Source: Medicago truncatula
Lineage: Eukaryota > Streptophyta > Magnoliopsida > Fabales > Fabaceae
Assembly: GCF_003473485.1 (NCBI RefSeq)
Contig: NC_053043.1
Coordinates: forward strand, 6,272,001-6,336,000
Reading direction: 5' to 3'
Length of the DNA: 64,000 nucleotides
The translations under genes and the position numbers were made by a program. A model generated the notes under the pieces. That model worked only from the letters and a program-made list of their open reading frames with translations, made no database searches and was not told the DNA's origin. Positions within the stretch are counted from its first letter, which is position 1. Each line of letters starts with the position of its first letter. Of this stretch, positions 47,001 through 59,228 are shown in pieces.

Positions 47001-50000
47001 GAAATGTAAGGACAGAATCAGAAGAATAGAATGTACTACTGAAAACTGAAAGAAACTGCCGGGTTTCTCCTCCAAAGGATCTCTCCTTTCACATACAACT
47101 ATAAAAATGTAAGAAATGCCTCCATGGCTCCATCTGTTCCTATTTCGCCAATTTATACATGATAACCCTTCTACCTACGTACCCTAACTATTTTAACTAA
47201 TTGACTGCTACTCTAACTGTCCATCTTCTCTATGTCGACAATAATACAAGGGGATAAAGAAAAGTAAGCACCTCCACATGCTTCAAGTAATCTGGAACAT
47301 CTGATTGCTGCATGTATTTCACACCTTCAGCGGCATAAAATTCAGATGTACATTCAAGGAATGGCTTCTCAAAGCTTTCTGCATAAATACCCAGAGCAGT
47401 AAACATCTTTAAAAGATGGTTGAGAAGAGTTCTATCCACTGCTTCACCTAATCTGGAAAATAAGACAAAGGTACAAATTGTAAGGTAAGCTACATCACAA
47501 GTTGATGAAATTGAAGACTTTATTCAAACTAATATGAAAATCAACCAGCTAAAATTCATATATTAAGAAAGAATTTAATGTCCAAAATCGCAAATGATGA
47601 TCTGAGACGAAGGTATCTAAGTTCCTGGCATGAAGGTGCCAACCATTGAAAAAGACCTCTGTGGTATAGACTCATTCCAATAACAGGAAGACTGGTTCCC
47701 CCAACTCCATGGATCCTTAGATTTAGAGAAATGATGATCTGAGACGAAGGTATCTAAGTTCCTGGCATGAAGGTGCCAACCATTGAAAAAGACCTCTGTG
47801 GTATAGACTCATTCCAATAACAGGAAGACTGGTTCCCCCAACTCCATGGATCCTTAGATTTAGAGAAATGATGATCTGAGACGAAGGTATCTAAGTTCCT
47901 GGCATGAAGGTGCCAACCATTGAAAAAGACCTCTGTGGTATAGACTCATTCCAATAACAGGAAGACTGGTTCCCCCAACTCCATGGATCCTTAGATTTAG
48001 ACCATTCAAGCCAATAATGTTCACTAAATTATCCATTGTACCCCCACCCACTAACAACAGCTCCAATGCCAATATATTCTACAAGTTAACAGCAGTAAAA
48101 CTACGCATATACATCCTTGGATTTACACCTTTCAAGTCAATATTGTTAACTAGATCATGCTTTGTACAAGACCCACTGACAACAACAGCTCTAATACCAA
48201 TATATTTTTCACCGGTAAAATTGCAAGCATCTTGTAAAAAAATCTTAGGGGAGTTGAGAAGATTGGTTAGAATTAAAATAAGATTTGAATTGTCTAATTA
48301 AGATCAGAATAAAATTCTAGTTTTTCATTGCTTATTTTTCTCCTTTTGTATTTTCCTAAGTTGTAGCACAGATCAGTTGGTGTTTCCTAAACAACTTTGC
48401 CCTTACATATTAGCATTGTATGACTCCATATGAATATTAAGAAAAAAACTACAATCCCTTCTATGAATATTATATATCCAGTTATCATTGACACTCAGGA
48501 CATGCTCGTTCATCAGTTTGATGATTGATATTCACTTAGACCAGGATAGGCACGGGAAAACAAACTATCCTCGTGAGGTTAGTTAAAAGTACAAGTTGTC
48601 GGCACATATCTTTGTTTCCTAAAATTTGGATTTACCGATATGCATTCCAAAACTAAATGAGGAAATTAAATTCCAGTAAGAATACAAGGCCTTATATTAT
48701 GCAAAAGATGTCAATAAAAACCAAAAATCTATATACTAAACATACGAAAAACTACAAAAGATTAAAAAAAGAAATAAACATAAGTTGAATTACCCAATGC
48801 ACTGTGACCAGAAGCTCAGTTGAACAGATTACATAGGTTATACACATTGTTGTTCAACATAGGTTACTACACATTGTTGGTCCGTACAATAAACCAATAA
48901 CTGCATACTAATTGACAAAATTCATGTACCAAAAAAAGAAATTAAGATAAAATATGGAGCTTCACACCAAGAAATAATAGTATAAAAAAAAAAAAATTGC
49001 AAGGAGTAAGTTGGAATGATATGTTTTGCGTGTTGTGAATAATAAATAATACTCCCTCCGTTTTAAAATGAGTGTCGTTTTCGCCAAAAAAAATTGTTTT
49101 AAAATGAATGTCACCTGCGCTTTTCAATGTAGAAATATGATTTTACTTCCAACTGTACCCTCTAATTAATTGAGTGTACATTACTTCCAAAGCATTACAC
49201 CAATAGTAAATAAGGCTAGTTTAGTAAAATTGTCATGACTTTTGACATCATTATTTCATTTCTTAACTTGTGTGGACAAACCTTAAACGACACTCCTTTT
49301 AAAACAGAGGGAGTAAATGACAGACAATATTAAGTCTCAAAGGTCCAGAGTAGAGAGAGGGGGGAGAAATATTTCTGATGAAAACTGAATTCTTGTATGG
49401 ACTCTGTAACTCTATTACAATCAATCTCTTACACACAGATTCTGCCATAACAAGTAAAACTGCAGTTACTGTCATAACCAAATTTTTATGATCATATGCC
49501 TCCGCGCAAGCTCAATGTGGGTGAGAAACCATATGAAGCTCAAGCACACTGAGCTTGTCCAGAAATATTAAGAAATCTGGAAGCGGGTAGAACCTTCTTC
49601 AGCAATCTGTGCACGAATGTGTAGAACAGTGAGTTGTCAATTAAGCACATTCTCACTAAAAAAGAAGAGGTCTGGTATATGCTTAGTGCATAAATGTAAA
49701 ACTGGATAGTGGATTATGAGCCAAGGCAGCTGCACTGTGGTTATCACAAAAATATAGAAGTAAAGAACAGAACTCCAGGTTCTGTACTCTGCCTCTGTGC
49801 TAGAACACGCCACTAACGTTTTCTTGCTGGACTGCCAAGAGAGATAAGGTTTGGACAAAAATTAACTGCCACGAGTTAGTAACAGAGATGGATGAAAAAG
49901 TTGGATGGGATAAATACGTAAGGATGGTTGAGAGGATGTGATGCACTGAGTGTGAGGAATGGACATTAGACTATTATGAATCTTCGTGTAGGATTGAGTG

Positions 50001-53000
50001 ACAGGCCAAGACTCGGAAGACTCCTTGAAATCTATAGGGAAAGTAAGAAGTATATCATCCTTGAACGGGTCCCCCTCCTAGACTAACACAGATTTTTTTT
50101 AATTCTAAAAATAATTCTTGATTATTCTTTCCAATTGAAGTCTGCCTTTTAACAGGTTAAATATAAGAAAGGGATCCTAATTGATAAGATCATAACTAGC
50201 AATTACTTACAATTATGTCATCTGATAAAGATTGTATGCAACGGAATTTTATCTAAACAGAAATCATAAATGATTCAAATTTTGAAAAAGATAAAGTATA
50301 CAAATCAGCAAATCCTAACTAAAAGTATAAAATCATCCTAATCAGTAAGTAAGTCAGCCTTCACTGATGCCATCTTCTCCCTCTGGTGCTAAGTCCCACA
50401 CCATAGACATAGTGAGATGCTTTGGGGGACCACGGGATTTTGAAAGGACATCTCTAGGACAGTAGGTGTATAAGATGCTGCATTTGAAGGAAACAGCTCT
50501 TCGTAAGGGAATCTATTCTCATCGGAAATTAGATCCCTTGAATAAACATCTATGAAACACGGACACAGACATGGACACCGATAATAATTTGAGAAAATAT
50601 TATAATTCAGTGTATTCATAGGTGTCGGCATTCATAGGAGTTGGCGTCATGTCGGACACTGACAAAATTAGGAGAACACTTGTAGTATGTAGTCTTTATG
50701 AGAGACAAAATAACCCACCATAATGCATTCATGGGAGCAGAAGTCTAGTTTGTGAGTGTTGTATGGTCTTATGGGTAGAAAACAGGTTCATCAAACACCT
50801 GAAGAAGGGATGAAGGTGATCTATGTAATTTACCAACACAACAAGCAGAAGAATTCAGTAAAATCTTTTGAAAACGGTATATCACATTTCTGAAAGATAA
50901 TGTGTTTGGAATGTCCAAACCTGAGATACCATGTGAAGAAACTAGGATCAACATATTTAAGTACATAGTGAGTAGAAGTAGTGTATTTCCAATAGGAAAA
51001 ACAGAAGAAACCGAATTTGATAGTGATAGAGGCTGACGCTGACGGCTTGGAAACTCATACAAGATAACATCTAAACTTCATTTGAAGCCTAAGATAGAAG
51101 ATTTCACAAGATAATGGTTAGGATGAAACTCAAAGTACACAGCATTATCTTTTGTAAATTTACCGAGATTAATATGATTTTTTTTGTAATGTAGGGGGCA
51201 ATGAAATCAATTATGAAGAACTGGAGAGACGTTAGGATTAAGAGTGTGCTCGGGTAACATCTTAATTAAGCGCCTACTGAGTAAGAGTTTGTCATATCAT
51301 CATATGCATAAAGCTATTTCTATAATAAAAGGTGGAATGTAGTTAAACTGCTGTCGTGTAAGTTGTAAGCCATTTTCATAAGCTACCAATGTTTGGTTTT
51401 TTTCATAAATAATTTTTCTCTCTTGATTTCTTAACCATTGCCCTTAGGGTACTAATTAGCAAGACCCGCATGCATATAGACATATAGACACAAATAAATA
51501 AATAGTCGTTACATACAAATATATGTGCAGCAATAACCAAGTCTTTTCCAAAATAGTGGGGTCGGCTACATGGATCATATACCATTAAGTCCTGCCATGT
51601 ATTAGGTCCAAAGTTAGACCATATACCTTTAAATATTTGTTGATGGTTTGGTCTATATACTCTATTTTTCTTGGTCTCCTCTATCTCTTAACTATTGGAC
51701 TACCCTCAATTTGTTCTACTCTCCTTACAGAGCTTCAACATATCTTCTCCATACATGTTCAAAATGCATGTTCTCTACATCAGGTACTGGCAATTATCCT
51801 TTAAACTTGAGTGGTATTTTTCTATCACATGACACCTGAAACATTCTTCCATTTCACCCACCTTGAATTATATGGAAGACAGCTCTATTTATCTTCATGT
51901 CACCTTGTATGTTAGACCTAGGGTACTTTAAATCTGAGACTTCTGATATTGTATGTTCACTAATTTCATCTATACATTATAATTTGTTTTTGTCTTGCTA
52001 AACTTGGACTCCATACACTCTTTTTACTTCTACTTGGGCAAAACCCGCGTGTTCTCAAGGCTGTGTGTCATTTCCGACTTGTCATCTTTCTCTTCTCTCA
52101 ACTCTCCAACTAAGACTATATCATCTATAAAAAGGATGTACCATGGATATATAAGTTGAGAGCATTAAAAAAGTTAATATTGATCATGTGATTGTACTGT
52201 CAAGATTACCTCATTTCACATTCCTACTTGATTGATACCCTTCGAATTAATACATGTGTGGATGTACAAGGATAAACATAGAAAGTGGTGAGTGGACTGG
52301 TGACATTTCCAAATAAAGTGCCTTGGAGATTTTTCTCAACACGTTTCCGATTTTAACTATTTTTTTTAACTTCTTTATACTTTAGGGATTACTTCTCTAA
52401 ATAATAAAATGATTTTTTTATAAGTCATACACTTCAAGTGTCAAGCCACATGACTGTCAGTAAAATGATCAAATGGAAACTTAGTAAGGAGCATCTAACA
52501 CATGTCACACCAGTGTCACTGTCGAACACATGTCTCCATGTTTCAAAGATCATGGCAGCAAAAATCCCATTTTAACCCCCTCTAGACCTCTACAATCCTG
52601 AAATTCATGTATAATAAGGTATTATCCCTTGCTTATGGAAATAAAAAGCAAAAGTGGCCACCCTGGGTCATTCTGCTAACCTAAAAACTAAATGACCACT
52701 CCCATGGAACTGTATAGCCATTACACAAACACAAGTCTGAATAATATTTTTCCTGGTGAACAAATAAGTAAGAGTTTCACCCTTAGTTCAAAACAACTTA
52801 CAGTTCTAACTGAAAAGATATAAAATATAAAGGAAGGGGGTTTGTGCTTAGCTCTAACTCTAAAAAGAAAACAAATCAGTAATTTTATTTTACATTGGAG
52901 AATGATGCTATCGTGGTCAATGATATCATTATTAGCAAGTATATTTTGCATGTGTGCATCGCATATATACAAAAAAAATAAAAAATAAATAATCTGAAAA

Positions 53001-55248
53001 GGAGTTTGGGCAGAAACATAAAAACCAAGATAAAATCAATAAGAAGTGCCACACACTCTCCCAACCCACCAACGATCCATACATTCATGAATTGAAGTAT
53101 GGAACATTCGATCAATAATATATGCATATATATAAAGGTCTACCAGTCATTTTCAAAATCAGAAGTAAGATCGCGAATATTGGTTTTACCTTTCACTGTC
53201 AATCATTCGTAAAAGACCAGTAACAGTTTTGTGTTGAACTTCAGGAGACAGTGAAAGATGTTTTCGGAAAATTTGAAGGCCCATGTCCCATATTGACCGT
53301 ATATTTGGTGATTGTTTCACATATGTCCTATCCAGAAACAAGGCTATACCACGAATCATCAACATTTGGTCACAGAGATCCTGCCAACATCTCTCGACTA
53401 GAGATAGAAATACAATCAAATCCGGGCTTTGTCCAACCAAAGACTGCAGTGCTGCAGATATGTGTACTTCACACTCCTTTTCAATTCGTTGATAAAGATT
53501 CCCACCCATTTTATGAATGCAAAGATCATTGACGGCCTGTGGAGATTATGAGTTTACCATGAAATTCCCATAAATCAATTCACGATAAATATTAACAAGG
53601 CTAAATAAACCACATTATTACCAAAATCATAAAATAAGAATTAGTAAAATTCAATGATTACCTGATAAAGCTTCTCCAAGTCGCAGGAGTCGGGTTGCTT
53701 CAAAAATATAGCACATATAGCAGACTTTAAAATTGCCCATGTCTTGTCTTCAAAATTACTGGGCACTGTTGGGTTGCCTACAAAATGAAAACAGGAAAGT
53801 TCAAAAAAAAAAAAACGAATTTAGTAGCCATTCTATTCATAAGAAGAAAAAAAATTGATTTGATTTATGATACTGCAGCATGAATGGATTTTTAAAACAA
53901 CACAGGAACTAGAAATACATTCCATTTCCAAAACAGTAAAATAAACTGACTTTACTACCATACTCTATGGGCAAACAAACTCAACATAATCGCACAAAAG
54001 GTTCGGTCAGGTACAGATTCTAGATAAAAATAATGAAATAAAAACATCTCAAAATTAAATCCCATCCAATAAGAGCTTAATATCAGCTCAACCTACAATC
54101 ACAATTTTAGAATTGCAACAAATATACAACCTACAATATATCAGACGAAACTGACCATAGATATCAACACCGAATTCACTTCGTAATTCAAAAATCATCA
54201 TCATAATATACCTAGCTTTACCCAATCACAGTACTACTCATTCAGCAGCATCGAAAAAACATAATCATCCTCTAGAAAAATAAAAAATGGAACCTACAAC
54301 AGATATCAACCCCGAACTCACTTCATAATTCAAATTCTTGTCAAAATATATCTAGCTTTACACAATGACAACCTTCACACAAGTCTACTCATTCAGCAGC
54401 ATCTAAAAACCAGAACCATTCTCTAGAAAAATAAAAAACGGAACCGACAATAGATATCAACACCTAACTCACGTCATATTTCAAAATTCAAATCATCATC
54501 AAAACAATCACAACCTTTACACCACTCTACTCATTCAGCATCATCTAAAAAACAAAATCAACCTCTACAAAGATAAAAAAAAAATGGAAAAAAAAAATAA
54601 AACACGCAATCTCTAATTCAATAACTCTTTCTAGCTACACTAAGTCTTCAAAACTAAAACCCTCACTCATAGATCTCATTTCCACACTCTAAAATCCTGC
54701 AACTACTCTAAAAAGTGAAATAAATAACAAATCAGTTTGTGAACAAATTAGTAATCGAAAACCGCAATTAAACCTTAATTACATCAGCTAAACAGAAATG
54801 AAAAATCGAAAATCTTACAAGCACTAAAACGTGTGAAGAATCTAATTAAGCAGATTATGAACAAATTAGCAATCCAAAACCGCAATTAAAGCTTAATTAC
54901 ATCAAATAGGATCAAAAATTCAATGATTAACTGAAAGAATTAAGCTAAAAAGAAAGAAAAACCCTGAAAATTGAAGAACGCGAGAGAGAGTGAGAAATGA
55001 CCTTTGTGGAGCCTGATGAGAAGCTTCTTAGCAGGTTGAGGAGGAGTAGCTTTTTTGCGAGCGAGATTAGCAGCCATATTAGAGGCGGCGCCGCCGCGAG
55101 GAAGGTCGGTAGGTTTGAGATCGTCGTCCATAGAAGAGTCGAAAACGACGTCGTCGAAGGTTGAAGAAGATTTAGCTTTTTTCATAGAGGTTGAAGGAGA
55201 AGATGAAGATGAAGTAGCGCCGCTAGAACGTTTTGTAGGGAGAGACAT
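41067..55248 (-). CDS. CUL4: Cullin-4, scaffold of CRL4 ubiquitin ligases, 17 exons, 792 aa
   Basis: Scaffold of CUL4-DDB1 ligases that control light signalling (with COP1/DET1), DNA repair and development; nuclear. Minus-strand exons: 55248-55002, 53777-53662, 53536-53190, 47452-47272, 46803-46681, 46589-46302, 45124-44999, 44848-44747, 44653-44600, 43541-43435, 43352-43292, 43185-43054, 42947-42810, 42705-42625, 42445-42365, 41604-41524, 41180-41067. All phases agree and the sum is 2379 nt; the 792-aa length equals Arabidopsis CUL4. Residues 1 to about 80 are a Ser/Lys-rich, disordered extension ([20 protein letters not shown]); then cullin repeats, the cullin homology domain, and the winged-helix C-terminus. 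The neddylation motif IVRIMKTRK is in exon 16 with the acceptor Lys at about residue 738; the end is NYLA. Intron 3 is 5.7 kb and full of transposon remnants. Confidence 0.97.
43765..43990. repeat. Direct repeat in CUL4 intron 9, probable retrotransposon remnant
   Basis: Two adjacent related units (about 43775-43870 and 43885-43985) share CCAACCTTCTA(G/A)(G/A)TACTTGAG and CTCCCAAAC(T/A)CT(G/A)TTCCTGAAA. Looks like old LTR sequence. Confidence 0.5.
45605..46041. mobile_element. Mutator-like MITE with 9-bp target duplication, 437 bp, in CUL4 intron 6
   Basis: Terminal inverted repeats GGGTTAAATAAGTTTTTGGT and its inverse. Perfect 9-bp flanking repeat AACATTTTA at 45596-45604 and 46042-46050. 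Same family as 6998-7839 and about half as long. Confidence 0.93.
46975..47225. repeat. Possible LTR remnant in CUL4 intron 4
   Basis: Sequence such as CCTCCAAAGGATCTCTCC and CTAACTATTTTAACTAATTG resembles decayed LTR ends. Weak. Confidence 0.3.
47592..48001. repeat. Three tandem copies of a 137-bp unit in CUL4 intron 3
   Basis: Copies start at about 47592, 47729 and 47866, each with ATGATGATCTGAGACGAAGG and ending CCATGGATCCTTAGATTTAG. I found no differences between the three copies by eye. The flank to about 48240 contains two more diverged, shorter units (AACAACAGCTCCAATGCCAA and AACAACAGCTCTAATACCAA). Such exact repetition means recent expansion or an assembly artefact. Confidence 0.9.
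49052..49313. mobile_element. Stowaway-like MITE in CUL4 intron 3
   Basis: Ends CTCCCTCCGTTTTAAAATGA and the inverse (CACTCCTTTTAAAACAGAGG, then GAG), TA flanks at 49050-49051 and 49314-49315. Non-coding. Confidence 0.88.
49750..51062 (-). mobile_element. Decayed Ty1/copia retrotransposon in CUL4 intron 3
   Basis: In minus-strand order, separate frames recover copia landmarks: a gag-pre-integrase remnant ending [13 protein letters not shown] near 50840, an integrase-to-RT linker [17 protein letters not shown] near 50500, and an RNase H piece [20 protein letters not shown] near 49800. The order is correct for one element, but reverse transcriptase is missing and stops and frameshifts abound. 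It lies in the same orientation as CUL4. LTRs were not delimited. Confidence 0.78.
51528..52130 (-). mobile_element. LINE 3' end fragment in CUL4 intron 3
   Basis: The minus strand ends in the tail with ATGTAGCCGACCCCACTAT, matching the LINE tails at 20202-20640 (opposite strand), 31640-31935 and 39125-39680. Degenerate coding sequence precedes it. 5'-truncated. Confidence 0.75.
54155..54590. repeat. Three diverged tandem repeats in CUL4 intron 1
   Basis: Units begin GATATCAACACCGAATTCAC (about 54162), GATATCAACCCCGAACTCAC (about 54302) and GATATCAACACCTAACTCAC (about 54452), period 140-150 bp; each includes CTACTCATTCAGCA and CCTCTA(G/C)A. A separate 60-bp duplication is at about 54730-54790 and 54850-54905 (GAACAAATTAG, AACCGCAATTAAA). 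Confidence 0.8.
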
Positions 55249-56273
55249 GAAATGAATGAAACTCCACTCACGAACTCTCTATCTATCTCTCTCAACACAC
55301 CATTGTATTTTCGTTTTCTCTCTCTCTCTCTCTGTGAGTAACCAAACAAAAGCTCAGATCGAGCGTTTGGATGATGGTATATTGGTCAAAAAATGAAATG
55401 AGGTATATTGGTTTTTTTTAATCTCATTAATTTTTATTTTAAATGAATGTCAAACTCTTCATAAATGTTTGCTTAAATCGAATTTAAGACCGATATCTTA
55501 GTTAAAATAGAAGAGATCATTGAAAAGATTGGTATCACCGCCTCATCAAATGAGTTTTATGTTGATCCTAAGTATTTATAAAAATAAAAATAAAAAAGAT
55601 TGATGGTAAATATGTTAAAATGGATTTCTAAAAATGTCAAAATGGACTAGCTCGTATGAGCTTATCCATTAAACTCGCTAAAACATAAGGTTCAAGCTTT
55701 AAAATTCCAACCTAAATAAATTGTTTCAAGGTTTCCTAACTTGATTCGTATAAACTCGTTTAAAATGCATAATATACCATATGACGCATGGGTAGTCCAT
55801 ATAAATGAAAAATGAACATTAAAAAGAAAACGGAGTAACCATTGTACATATGACTTGCAATTGCAGATGCTAACTCAAATTCAATTGAAGTTGTGTTACG
55901 TTTCATTTGAAACTTCATTGTTTGTGATCAACTCATTAAATTATGACAAGTGATTTCATATGGACTTGTGAAAAACTTGTAAGTATACGTGACAATTATA
56001 AATGGCATATTTTGGCATATAGGAAAACAAAATCACTTGGATAAAGATAGGGACTATATTTTCAATTTTATATACATATATGGGTGATTAAACAGCATAT
56101 ATGCCATTTTTGGTTGATTTATTTGATCAACAACTATCATGGAGTATATTTGTGTTGTAAGTTAGAAAGATGTTACAACTTTTCTTTTTATGATGTTATT
56201 ATGAATTTTTTACTAAAAAAAACTACGGTGTTTATTTATTTTATTTTTACAAATCTAAGTAGAAAATACAAAA
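55249..56273. other. CUL4 promoter/leader region and intergenic DNA
   Basis: A (CT)n tract at 55318-55334 lies in the likely CUL4 5' leader. Beyond about 55400 the sequence is AT-rich, with no gene seen. Confidence 0.45.
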
Positions 56274-56300
56274 TATATATATATATATATACACATATAT
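56274..56300. repeat. (TA)n microsatellite, left flank of the second TIR element
   Basis: Imperfect TA/CA run directly before the terminal inverted repeat. Confidence 0.85.
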
Positions 56301-59186
56301 TTTTTGTGAGAGGACTTTTTAAATGAGAGTGTGAGAGGGTGAAACTGTGACCATTGAATTAGTAAGATGGTTGTGATTAAAATAGAGGTTTAATGAGTCA
56401 CATGACTCTCTTTTCATCAATTTCACGCGCGTTGCTTTCTTTCACCTCACGCGATTTCTGAAAATTCTCCTTTCTTCATCGTTTCAGCACCATTCTTTCT
56501 TTAGTCATTGTTCTACTCCGAAAACGGTCATTCCGGCGATATCTCCACAACCACTTCTTAGTTCCGACGATATCTCGACAACCACTTCTCAATTTCGGTT
56601 ATTAACAGGTTGGAAATTGTTCACCCTAATTTGATTCACATTTTTCCCAATTTAATTCAATACCCCAATTTTTTACATCTTGTTTTGTTGTTGCGACTTT
56701 AAGAATCCTTTTCAGCATTTTGGGTGTTGTTATGCTTGGAACCTTTATATACACTCTTGTCACTGATGGTTCTCCTTTCCGTACAGCTATTGACTCCGTA
56801 AGTTCTCATGTTAGCATGAACTGCGTGAATGGAGCATACATTTTCTTCTTGTTAAAAGGAACATTCCTCTCCCATTATATGTACTTCTTTTAGTAGACAT
56901 AGATTGTGGTGTGGACAATATTGAATTTGAAAGTTGTGATTTATTAAGTGCTTTTCATTCTTCATTTTCCGAATTAAATTATTCACCAAAGCAACACATG
57001 TATTTTCTGTGTGTCATTCAAGTATACATTTGCAACTTTGTCATGCTCATCTGAGTAAGTTTCAGCACTGCTTCTGCTTGTGGGAGTCCCTTTTTGTTAA
57101 TGTTAAAGAGGAATTAACTAGCTAGTTGTAATGTATGTACTTGTTGTTGCCTAATTTTATTAGAAAGGTTTTATAATTAGAGATAGAGGGAGTAAAATGC
57201 TTGATTTCTGCTTGATTTTTGTTATACTGATTCAATATCATTCAAAAAAAATATTAACTACTTTTTGAATTTATGTGGATTTAGGTTCAATTTCCAGTGG
57301 ATAAGATGATGACAATGTGAGAAATGGTCAAACATGGATGCTTCTCAAGGAAATTTATATGTCAGACAACAAACAGAGAATACGAACTTGAAGAATAAGA
57401 AAAAAAAATAGATTTTATGTGCTACTGTGTTTGACAACAGTCCTATGCAGAGTTGCAGTTTTTCAGTGATGCCACTGCAGTTGCGGTTTGGTGTTGTGTT
57501 TGGGAGGCTTGCTAGCGTGTTTTGAAGTTGCTTCTGGATAGCTTTTATTGCTATTTTGGTTTCTGTTATGTTAAGGTAGCAGGTTTCCAGGGGTTTTTAT
57601 CGTTGAGTTTTGATTTTGGTGGAGAGGCGCCCTTTATTTTAAGGCCCTCCTTAATTGTACTCTTTTTGCAACATCAAATGTAATTTCTATTTTGTGTATT
57701 TGTGATGTAATTCACATTTGTATTGATGTGATTCACATTTGCATTGTAAAGCAAATTATATACTAAATGAAATAAAATTGGTATTCATTGTTGGTTATAC
57801 TTTGGAGACCATAAGGCCATTTACACGACATTATAGTTAATGGAACGAAATAAATTTGACATTATATTTTGTTGGTTATACTTTCTAGTTGACAGTGGCA
57901 CAAAAACAGGAATGAAACATGACTGTGGAACAAAATACAGCTGCTGATACATAGCAGAAAACAGCACAACTGCTGATAAAACTGCAAAACTGTCAGCCAC
58001 CAAAACACACCAAAATGCTGTTATTTTATTCTAGTTCATTTTGACATAAAAATAGGCATTTTGTTATGAGCTGCATAAAAGTAGGCACATCATAATAACA
58101 GGAGTGATACTTGGTAACTGAAATTTTGCATTCACCAAAATAAGTTACTGATAAAAATTAAAATTCTGCATTCACCAAAATAAGTTACTGATACAAAATA
58201 AGCTAGCATGATCACAAATTGAAATTATGCATTACAATTTTAAGTTATTGATACAAAAATATGCCAGCATGATCACAAAACTAAACTTTCAAATCATATC
58301 ATAAAGAACAGGAAGTGTCATTCATTCTTCTATGTTATTCATCTGGTTTGTCTAACTTCCTTCATCCTTCTTCTATGCCATTCTTCCAATCCTAAAAACA
58401 TCAAGTAAAAATATGAGCACAAAAAGATCAAAACAAGTGCACCATAAACATGAGCACAAAAAAGATCAAAATAAGTACATTTTGAAAGGGACTTTTTACC
58501 AAAATTATGGAGATGATCTTTGGGGACAGTTGCGGCTGTCATGATGCACATACTCACCGCATGCCAAACCCACCATTGAACAGCAATAAAACCAACAAGA
58601 AAATAGAAAGAAAAAAAAAACAGCTAATACACACCCATATATAAACCCAATATCATCCCATGAAAAGAAAAAAAAGTTACATAACTCAATAGTTGAATAT
58701 GAGGAGATATAACAAGGCAAATGAAACTTCATAGAAAAAAGATATATTTTAGGGATCGATAGTTGAATATGATTAATAGTTAGATGGCAAATGAATTTAA
58801 GCCATACTAATTATAATATACCTGAGGAATTTGAAAAGAAGTTGATGTATCTTTGTCCATGAAGAATGATGAACGTAATTCAATAGAAGTGCAAGTTGTC
58901 CGAATCAAATTGATGTATCTTTATCCATGGAGTGCAACGTTTGGTTGTATTTGGTCGGAAGAAGTAGTGATGTTTCTGCATAAAGAGAAAGGTTTTACGT
59001 TGAATGAAGGGAAGAAGATGGAATAAGAAACGTTGTGAGGGAAGCACATGTTTTGTTTAATTGCTTAGCAAATTAGTGTCACGTGACCTACTAATGTGAG
59101 AATTAAATCACAGCCATCTAAATAATCTAAAGGCCACAGTTTCATCCTCTCACCTTCTCATTTAAAAAGTCCTCTCATTTGAAATG

Positions 59187-59187
<1 letters not shown>
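56301..59187. mobile_element. TA-microsatellite-flanked TIR transposon carrying a captured gene fragment
   Basis: About 2.9 kb. Terminal inverted repeats of about 100 bp: left GAGAGGACTTTTTAAATGAG, GTGAGAGGGTGAAACTGTG and a GATTAAAA-type stretch; the right end inverted gives GAGAGGACTTTTTAAATGAG, GTGAGAGGATGAAACTGTG. Both ends abut (TA)n tracts (56274-56300, 59190-59226). The subterminal plan (ATTAAAA, then a CATGTG/CACATGAC word, then CATC..TTTCACGCG) resembles the element at 5670-8842, so the two may be distant relatives. The internal exon-like fragment at 56660-56797 indicates gene capture. No transposase frame seen. Confidence 0.8.
56660..56797 (+). pseudogene. Captured exon fragment resembling DUF1475 proteins
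   Basis: From about 56693 one frame reads ATLRILFSILGVVMLGTFIY followed by TLVTDGSPFR, matching from memory the N-terminal transmembrane segment of plant DUF1475 proteins (VML.TLIYTL.TDGSPFR). It ends at a GTAAGT donor at 56798. The expected next exon (KELLTPWM-type) was not found downstream inside the element, so this is a truncated fragment, not a working gene. Confidence 0.65.

Positions 59188-59189
<2 letters not shown>

Positions 59190-59226
<37 letters not shown>
59190..59226. repeat. (TA)n microsatellite, right flank of the second TIR element
   Basis: About 18 TA units directly after the right terminal inverted repeat. Confidence 0.9.

Positions 59227-59228
<2 letters not shown>

Noticed and set aside
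47592-48240. CRISPR-like array
   Set aside because: Plant intron, 137-bp direct tandem units without unique spacers between short repeats.
27449-55248. The F-box protein and CUL4 as one linked ubiquitin-ligase module
   Set aside because: F-box proteins join CUL1 complexes, not CUL4, and plant genes are rarely arranged by pathway. Proximity alone is weak evidence.
57430-57600. Second captured exon (GCAGTTGCGGTTTGGTG region) continuing the DUF1475 fragment
   Set aside because: I could not find a frame matching the expected KELLTPWM...DFY region; stops interrupt it.
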